Of a DNA stretch of 34,051 bases, positions 29,144 through 34,051 are shown piece by piece. The stretch covers positions 1 to 34,051 of the forward strand of contig JAQVDK010000013.1 of assembly GCA_028697835.1 (NCBI GenBank), in the 5' to 3' direction. The position numbers were made by a program, and so were the translations under genes. The notes below the pieces were generated by a model that was given only the letters and a program-made list of their open reading frames with translations, did no database searches and was not told the DNA's origin. Every line of letters begins with the position of its first letter. Position 1 is the first letter of the stretch. Origin of the DNA: Eubacteriales bacterium. GTDB taxonomy: Bacteria; Bacillota; Clostridia; Monoglobales; Firm-18.

Positions 29144-31981
29144 TCAATCTTTTACGAAGTAGACTGCTTTAATTGAATCATTAATTTTAACTACTAAAAC
29201 TCTGCAAGGCGTGCCGGTTTCAGCAGTTGGCAGTGTCTCAATATAAGAATGATCAAGAAGGGTGAGCTTGTCAGCTTCGTTAATGTTATAGGCAAATACT
29301 ATATGAGAGCTGGAGATTGTTACCAATTCAGAGCCACTGTCTTCTATATTATCAATGCTAATGATTGTTTTACCGGAGTCATCCGTTTCTGCTGCTGAAA
29401 GCTGTCCGCCAAACATCAAAAGTCTGGTTGTACCGGCGGTTTGTCTTTCATACTTCATTCCAGTACTTGAGTCTTTTGCTTTAAGTATAACTTCAACTGA
29501 TTTAATGTAACCCTGACTGGTAGCAACATACCTGAATACGTCACCCTCCGAAAGACCCTCTAACGCTGAAGGCTTTGCCCAGATTTCCTGAAGCTCTTTT
29601 GAGCTCTTGTCATATCCTGTCAGGTAAGCCCTAACATTTGCGTTGTACTCGGAATCCGGCGCTTGTGATGACATTGAATGGCCTTGATAAATCGCAATAG
29701 GTGAAGTAGCGTCTATTTCTATTTCGTCATCTGCAGAAGCGATATCATAAACCACTACCGCAGCTGCTGTTCGCAAGCTGGTTGATGACACGTCATAAGC
29801 TTCTATAGAATATTCAAAGCCGTCTTTAAAGTAGTCAGTTCCTTTTCGTCTTGAAAAAACGTTTGTATTCGCTCTGTCTGAAGGAACAATAAATACAAAA
29901 GTGTTAGCATTTATAATAAAGCTGTTATGGCCTTCCCCTGAATCGCTTACTGACTTAAACTGTTTATTGGCTGAGTCGTATTTCATTACCTTCTTGCCGG
30001 ATTTTGAGCTGATATCATATCTTAAATCCAGTTGTTCCAGGTCGCTGCTTTCAATGGTTTGAATTGATGTAATTTGGCCTGAAGTGTTAGTGGTATATTT
30101 AACAAGCTGTGAAACATACAAGTTGTTTAGACCTTCTAAGTAATCCCTTTCTACATCAATGTTTATGCTTTCGTTATTTTCCATAATCTCTCGCAGCTCT
30201 GCAATAACACCGGTGCCTTGAAGTGATTTACCATCAACCCTAACCCTTGAAGCGCCGGTTAATGTTGTAATTGCGCTACCTGTTTGAGTCAACATTGAAA
30301 ACCTCAATACATCCCTTTCGTAGGTTGCACCACGAATAAATCCATAGCTGCTTGAGGATTCGGTTTTATCGAAGGCAGCAATTTTTCCATCCTTGTCAAG
30401 GTAGAATTTACCGCTGTCATCTACTTTGAATTGATTGCCGGCTTCTCTTGCAGCATACTTGTTATAATATCTTGAAACCTTGTATGGTTTTTCGTCAATA
30501 TAGATTGTATGCTCATCTTCAACGCCGGTAATTGTTCCGGTAATGCTTTCTGTTGAGATGACAACCTCTATTTTGTTTCTTCCGCTTACAAATGCATCCT
30601 TAACGGATAAAACTGCCCACTTTTGGATATTGGAGAAAGAGGCGGATGTTCCGTTAGCTCTTACAAAAGTAATTTCATTCATTGTATCGTCGGTATCCAA
30701 AGTCAGGGTGGGATTTTCCGTATTGCTGCGATAGTTGTCTGATATCATCTTGTCAGTTGCATTAACGGACTTTACCACATAAGTTTCGTAAGATGTAATT
30801 AAAATCCTGTCATAGCTTCCTGTTCCGGTGGAATCAATAAGCTCGACGGAGCCCGAAGCAGACTCAGGCATCAATAGGCTTCTTGCGTCTGAGGTGTTGT
30901 CAATTGCACCGTTTACCATAACAGTTGGATTGGGCGCAATTTTAAGTGAAGTTGTATTCCTGTCTTTTTCATTTGCCCAATATTCAATAGTAACGCCTGA
31001 CCCAAACGAGCCGGATACACGGTCGATGGCATCAAGGTCGTTGATGACCACAACATCTGAGTCGGAAGTTTTATCTTCCACATAGATCAATGTTCTGTCA
31101 TCGTCTAATGTACGTGTATAGTAAAAAGTTATGGAACGTCCAATTAAATTTTTGGTATCTATACCATTGTCGGCAAAAAGATATTCTTCACCATCGGAGC
31201 TGTCCTTGATTAACACTTCACCCGGCCTAACCCTTCCTGCTGTTCCGGAGGCAGAAGCTGTTGAGTTGGCAACCACTTCTCCACGACTCCTGTAAAGGTT
31301 AAGGTAGTTGTTTAAAATGTTTTTGTCGGTGATAACATATCTTTCTTCGTTTTGGTACATGGTTTTTTCCATCAGGTCAACTTCAAGACTGTTATATACA
31401 AGCCTTGCAACCTGCCATCTTTTAGCGGCAACGCCCTGGGTACCGTTTACGCCTGTCAATATGTTAAGTTGTGACGCTGCGGCAAGATATCCGCCCGGCC
31501 ATACAAGTTCGGTATTGTCGCCAACTATATTATATGCCATAGGCTCATAACCCAAAGCGCATACAAGCATTTTTACAGCCTGTTCGTATGTAACGTTATC
31601 CTCAGGTCCAAAATTTCCATCACCATAACCGCTGATGATTCCAAGTGTCGAGGCAACGCTTATAAATCCTGAAGCCCAGCTGTCGGTAGGAACATCATCG
31701 AAAGTATATTGTCCTGCGGCAGCTTGTGCGGATTCCTCTTGACCTAAAGTTCGAACAACAACCGTAGCAAATTCCGCACGGGTTATATCACCTTCGGGTC
31801 TGAAAGTCCCGTCACCATCACCTTTTAAAAGCTCCAGCGCGGCAAGTAACGAAACGGCACTTGCATAAGATTTTGAGCTATCCACATCGCTGAATGTGGT
31901 TGCAAAACCAATGGTTCCTATTGAGCCAAGCACCATGGTAAGCGCAAGAACCAAAGAAACGAGCTTTGATTTAAATTTCAT
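29144..31981 (-). CDS. Large SLH-domain surface protein, probable S-layer component
   Basis: The 945-residue protein has a signal peptide (about 1-28) and three SLH domains (about 29-85, 92-145, 150-202; motifs GDGDGTFRPEGDITRAEFATVVV, GYGDGNFGPEDNVTYEQAVKML and the more divergent third repeat with KRWQVARLVYNSL). The remaining 740 residues are Ser/Thr/Asp-rich, beta-type and nearly cysteine-free, as in S-layer or surface proteins. It has its own vegetative promoter and a strong terminator, so it is a single-gene transcript likely to be well expressed. The start ATG follows AAGGAGG. Its layout resembles the 763-residue SLH protein of the export module, and both end in a similar RVxVx hydrophobic strand; relatedness beyond the SLH domains is a weak inference. 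Confidence 0.9.
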   Translation of the reverse strand: MKFKSKLVSLVLALTMVLGSIGTIGFATTFSDVDSSKSYASAVSLLAALELLKGDGDGTFRPEGDITRAEFATVVVRTLGQEESAQAAAGQYTFDDVPTDSWASGFISVASTLGIISGYGDGNFGPEDNVTYEQAVKMLVCALGYEPMAYNIVGDNTELVWPGGYLAAASQLNILTGVNGTQGVAAKRWQVARLVYNSLEVDLMEKTMYQNEERYVITDKNILNNYLNLYRSRGEVVANSTASASGTAGRVRPGEVLIKDSSDGEEYLFADNGIDTKNLIGRSITFYYTRTLDDDRTLIYVEDKTSDSDVVVINDLDAIDRVSGSFGSGVTIEYWANEKDRNTTSLKIAPNPTVMVNGAIDNTSDARSLLMPESASGSVELIDSTGTGSYDRILITSYETYVVKSVNATDKMISDNYRSNTENPTLTLDTDDTMNEITFVRANGTSASFSNIQKWAVLSVKDAFVSGRNKIEVVISTESITGTITGVEDEHTIYIDEKPYKVSRYYNKYAAREAGNQFKVDDSGKFYLDKDGKIAAFDKTESSSSYGFIRGATYERDVLRFSMLTQTGSAITTLTGASRVRVDGKSLQGTGVIAELREIMENNESINIDVERDYLEGLNNLYVSQLVKYTTNTSGQITSIQTIESSDLEQLDLRYDISSKSGKKVMKYDSANKQFKSVSDSGEGHNSFIINANTFVFIVPSDRANTNVFSRRKGTDYFKDGFEYSIEAYDVSSTSLRTAAAVVVYDIASADDEIEIDATSPIAIYQGHSMSSQAPDSEYNANVRAYLTGYDKSSKELQEIWAKPSALEGLSEGDVFRYVATSQGYIKSVEVILKAKDSSTGMKYERQTAGTTRLLMFGGQLSAAETDDSGKTIISIDNIEDSGSELVTISSSHIVFAYNINEADKLTLLDHSYIETLPTAETGTPCRVLVVKINDSIKAVYFVKD

Positions 31982-32039
31982 AGCCTTTTTTCCTCCTTAG
32001 TAAATTGAATGTGGGTACGATTACTTTTACCTCGCTAAT

Positions 32040-32068
32040 ATTTTAACACCATACACAAAAAAGGTCAA
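32040..32068 (-). promoter_or_regulatory. Promoter of the large SLH gene
   Basis: On the minus strand TTGACC (32063-32068) and TAAAAT (32040-32045) lie 17 bases apart. The expected start is near 32033, giving a leader of about 50 bases to the ATG at 31981. The rest of 31982-32160 is AT-rich without other recognisable elements. Confidence 0.65.
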
Positions 32069-32160
32069 GCAAATTACAATTAATGTTTAAATTTTGTAAT
32101 AAAATTATGCTATATTTTGTGAAAATAGACAAAAAAATCGAAAAAAGTTACCAAATTTAA

Positions 32161-32988
32161 CTAAATTTGTTGCTGTCCCCTTCCTGTGACCACCCGGTTG
32201 ATACCGGAAAGGTCCGGTATAATTTTTATGTTTTGGTACTCATGTCCTTTTAATATTTCTGCAACTTCCTTGCTTTGGTCATAGCCCACTTCAAAAGCAA
32301 CAAAACTGCATCCTTTGGCTTTTTCGGCTATAACTCGGTAAAAAACCAGCCCGTCCTCACCGCCGTCAAGGGCAATTTCCGGCTCAAAATCCTGCACCTC
32401 GGGCATCAAACTTTTAATATCATTCTTTTTTATATAAGGCGGGTTTGAAACCACAATGTCATAGCGCCCACGTGGAAAATCTTTTAAAATGTCCATCTGG
32501 ATAAAGTTTATGGGGACTTTGTGCTTTTCACCGTTTCTTTTGGCAATCGAAAGGGCCAAGGCGGATATATCCACCGCATCTATTTCAAGGTTTGGGCAGT
32601 TTTTACCGCAGCTTATGGAAATACAGCCGCTGCCCGTGCCTATTTCCAGCATTTTAAGCCTTTTGTCCTTTGCAAAGTCAATAACCGCTTCAACCAAAAT
32701 TTCCGTATCCGCCCTTGGAACCAGCACATTTTTATCCACTTCAAACTCCATGGACATAAATTCGCACTTGCCTGTTATGTATTGCAAGGGCTCTCTGTTT
32801 TTGCGACGCTCCACAAGGTCGAAAAAGCCTTCTGGATTTGACAGCCTTTCGTTTTTATGGCATAGAAGATAAAGCCTGTCAACATTTAAAAAATGGCACA
32901 TCAATAAATGGGTATCCAAAACAAAGCTTTGGATACCCGCATTTTTTAATATTTCGCATGATTTTTCAATAGCCTTACCTATTACCAC
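32161..32988 (-). CDS. prmC: Release-factor glutamine methyltransferase
   Basis: PrmC methylates the Gln of the GGQ motif in peptide release factors using S-adenosylmethionine. The 275-residue protein has the N-terminal helical domain, then LEIGTGSGCISIS (SAM loop I), VDISALALSIAKRN, and the catalytic NPPY in VVSNPPYIKKND. The start is GTG at 32986-32988, overlapping the stop of the upstream DUF1385 gene, with AAGGAAG as ribosome-binding site. In Clostridia the order rpmE, DUF1385, prmC, prfA is common; prfA is not here, and an S-layer gene follows instead. Confidence 0.93.
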   Translation of the reverse strand: MVIGKAIEKSCEILKNAGIQSFVLDTHLLMCHFLNVDRLYLLCHKNERLSNPEGFFDLVERRKNREPLQYITGKCEFMSMEFEVDKNVLVPRADTEILVEAVIDFAKDKRLKMLEIGTGSGCISISCGKNCPNLEIDAVDISALALSIAKRNGEKHKVPINFIQMDILKDFPRGRYDIVVSNPPYIKKNDIKSLMPEVQDFEPEIALDGGEDGLVFYRVIAEKAKGCSFVAFEVGYDQSKEVAEILKGHEYQNIKIIPDLSGINRVVTGRGQQQI

Positions 32989-33929
32989 TTGGCTTCTTCC
33001 TTTTTAAGCGGTTTTACCGCGTTTAAAGAGGCTATCGCAACTTCGATTTGGCTCTCGTCAGGCTCGCTGGTTGTAATGTACTGAAACCACATGCCCGGTG
33101 CGCTGATAACCCTTGTAAACGGGTTGTTGTATTTTCCCGCCATTTTAATAATTTCATATGAAACCCCTGCCACAATCGGCAAAAGCAAAAGCTTGTATAA
33201 AGACCTGACATACCAAGCCATGCCACCGCCATTTGGTATAATCAAAAACAGCAGAATGCTTATAATCATAACGATAAACAAAAAGCTTGTGCCACAGCGC
33301 GGATGCAGGCGAGATTGACCTTTGACGTTTTCAATGGTAAGCTCATACCCTGCTTCGTAGCAGTGAATAGTCTTGTGCTCCGCCCCGTGATACTGGAAAA
33401 CCCGCTGTATATCTTTCATTTTGGATACGGCCACAAGATATGCAAAAAATATGGCAATCTTTAAAATTCCTTCAACAGCAGTTTTAACACTGTTGCTTTC
33501 TATTCCAAAAAAGCTTGTTATAAATGTTGGGATAATTATAAAAAGCCCAACGCTAAGCAGCAGTGAAACAAATATTGAAAGGTATATAATGTAGTCTTTA
33601 AGCTTGTTGCCAAAGATTTTTTCAAGCCATGCCTCAAATTTGGAAGGCTCAGCTTCCAAATCCTCCACATCATAAAATTCCGCAGAAAACATAAGTGCTT
33701 TGGTCCCTACAACCATGCTTTCAAAGAAAGATATCACTCCCCTTAAAAGAGGAAGCTTTAAAACTTTATACTTTTGCAACAGAGATTTATTTTCTCTGGT
33801 TTCCACGATAATTTCACCATCGGGTTTTCGCACGGCAATGGCGCTGCCATGAGGACCTCTCATCATAACGCCTTCTATAACAGCCTGCCCGCCTATGCTG
33901 GTGCTGAATTTCTTTTTACATTCGGACAT
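32982..33929 (-). CDS. DUF1385 family membrane protein (YqhQ-like)
   Basis: The function is unknown. The 315-residue protein opens with the family signature GGQAVIEGVMMRGPHGSAIAVR, has hydrophobic membrane segments (about 110-135, 150-175, 218-240 and 245-265), and carries the conserved polar block FQYHGAEHKTIHCYEAG and LHPRCGTSFLF, whose His, Glu and Cys residues could bind metal. The ATG at 33929 follows GAGGGGTGAT; an upstream in-frame start at 33980 lacks a comparable site. It overlaps prmC, with which it is commonly linked. Bacillus YqhQ is a relative. Confidence 0.9.
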   Translation of the reverse strand: MSECKKKFSTSIGGQAVIEGVMMRGPHGSAIAVRKPDGEIIVETRENKSLLQKYKVLKLPLLRGVISFFESMVVGTKALMFSAEFYDVEDLEAEPSKFEAWLEKIFGNKLKDYIIYLSIFVSLLLSVGLFIIIPTFITSFFGIESNSVKTAVEGILKIAIFFAYLVAVSKMKDIQRVFQYHGAEHKTIHCYEAGYELTIENVKGQSRLHPRCGTSFLFIVMIISILLFLIIPNGGGMAWYVRSLYKLLLLPIVAGVSYEIIKMAGKYNNPFTRVISAPGMWFQYITTSEPDESQIEVAIASLNAVKPLKKEEAKW

Positions 33930-34051
33930 AAAATCACCCCTCGTATAATAAATGTAGTAGTTTTTAGAGTTCCTCTCCAAGAACTATGATATAATTGTTT
34001 AGATGCTGTGGATTGGTAAATCACCCCTACCACTTGATGGTTTAATAAAGG
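33930..34051. other. Upstream region of the DUF1385 gene
   Basis: Apart from the ribosome-binding site just before 33929, no gene or clear promoter is visible. rpmE, which often precedes this pair, may lie beyond the window edge. GGGGTGATTT occurs twice on the minus strand here, once as the real ribosome-binding site. Confidence 0.3.

Noticed and set aside
32153-32168. Terminator after prmC (AAATTTA/TAAATTT hairpin)
   Set aside because: The stem is pure A/T with a two-base loop and overlaps the stop codon; too weak to call, although a T run follows.

Overview
The window looks like a chromosomal segment of a low-GC, spore-forming member of the Clostridia (Bacillota). The reasons are: a sporulation gene (spoIID); two secreted proteins with N-terminal S-layer homology (SLH) domains; a fatty-acid operon that uses FabK and a FabT-like MarR regulator; the clostridial radical-SAM pair TIGR03960/TIGR03936; and a DUF1385-prmC pair. 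Genus and species cannot be assigned from the sequence alone. No rRNA, tRNA, CRISPR array or prophage was seen. No gene-free stretch exceeds 300 bases.

Layout. 1-4140: an ISLre2-like element, then spoIID, then an IS481-like element, so spoIID sits between two unrelated insertion sequences. 4179-7631 (+): a consensus promoter drives degV and two radical-SAM-family genes, closed by a strong terminator. 7676-16586 (-): an envelope module transcribed in the order adaptor, ABC ATPase, MacB-type permease, SLH protein, response regulator, histidine kinase, and finally a small secreted protein carrying a recent 231-bp tandem duplication. The module starts from a promoter with an 11-bp-periodic direct repeat against its -35 box. 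16620-25866: fatty-acid synthesis. fabD and the FabT-like regulator run leftward, while fabH-fabK-fabG-fabF-accB-fabZ-accC-accD-accA run rightward from a shared control region holding two face-to-face promoters and two palindromic operators. 25985-28198: a GH4 alpha-galactosidase-type gene divergent from an AraC-type regulator. 28205-31981 (-): an M14 metallopeptidase and a large SLH protein. 32161-34051 (-): prmC and a DUF1385 membrane protein.

How the parts work together. The right-hand fatty-acid operon plus fabD supplies malonyl-CoA (AccABCD), malonyl-ACP (FabD), initiation (FabH) and a full elongation cycle (FabF, FabG, FabZ, FabK). The FabT-like repressor, encoded in the divergent arm, probably acts at both promoters. 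acpP is missing from the cluster, and AccD lacks the usual N-terminal zinc ribbon. The 7676-16586 module couples a MacAB/YknXYZ-like export machine to its own two-component system, an S-layer-anchored protein and a secreted helical-repeat protein. It is the best candidate in the window for an undescribed envelope export or stress-response system. That role is inferred from gene order and domains only.
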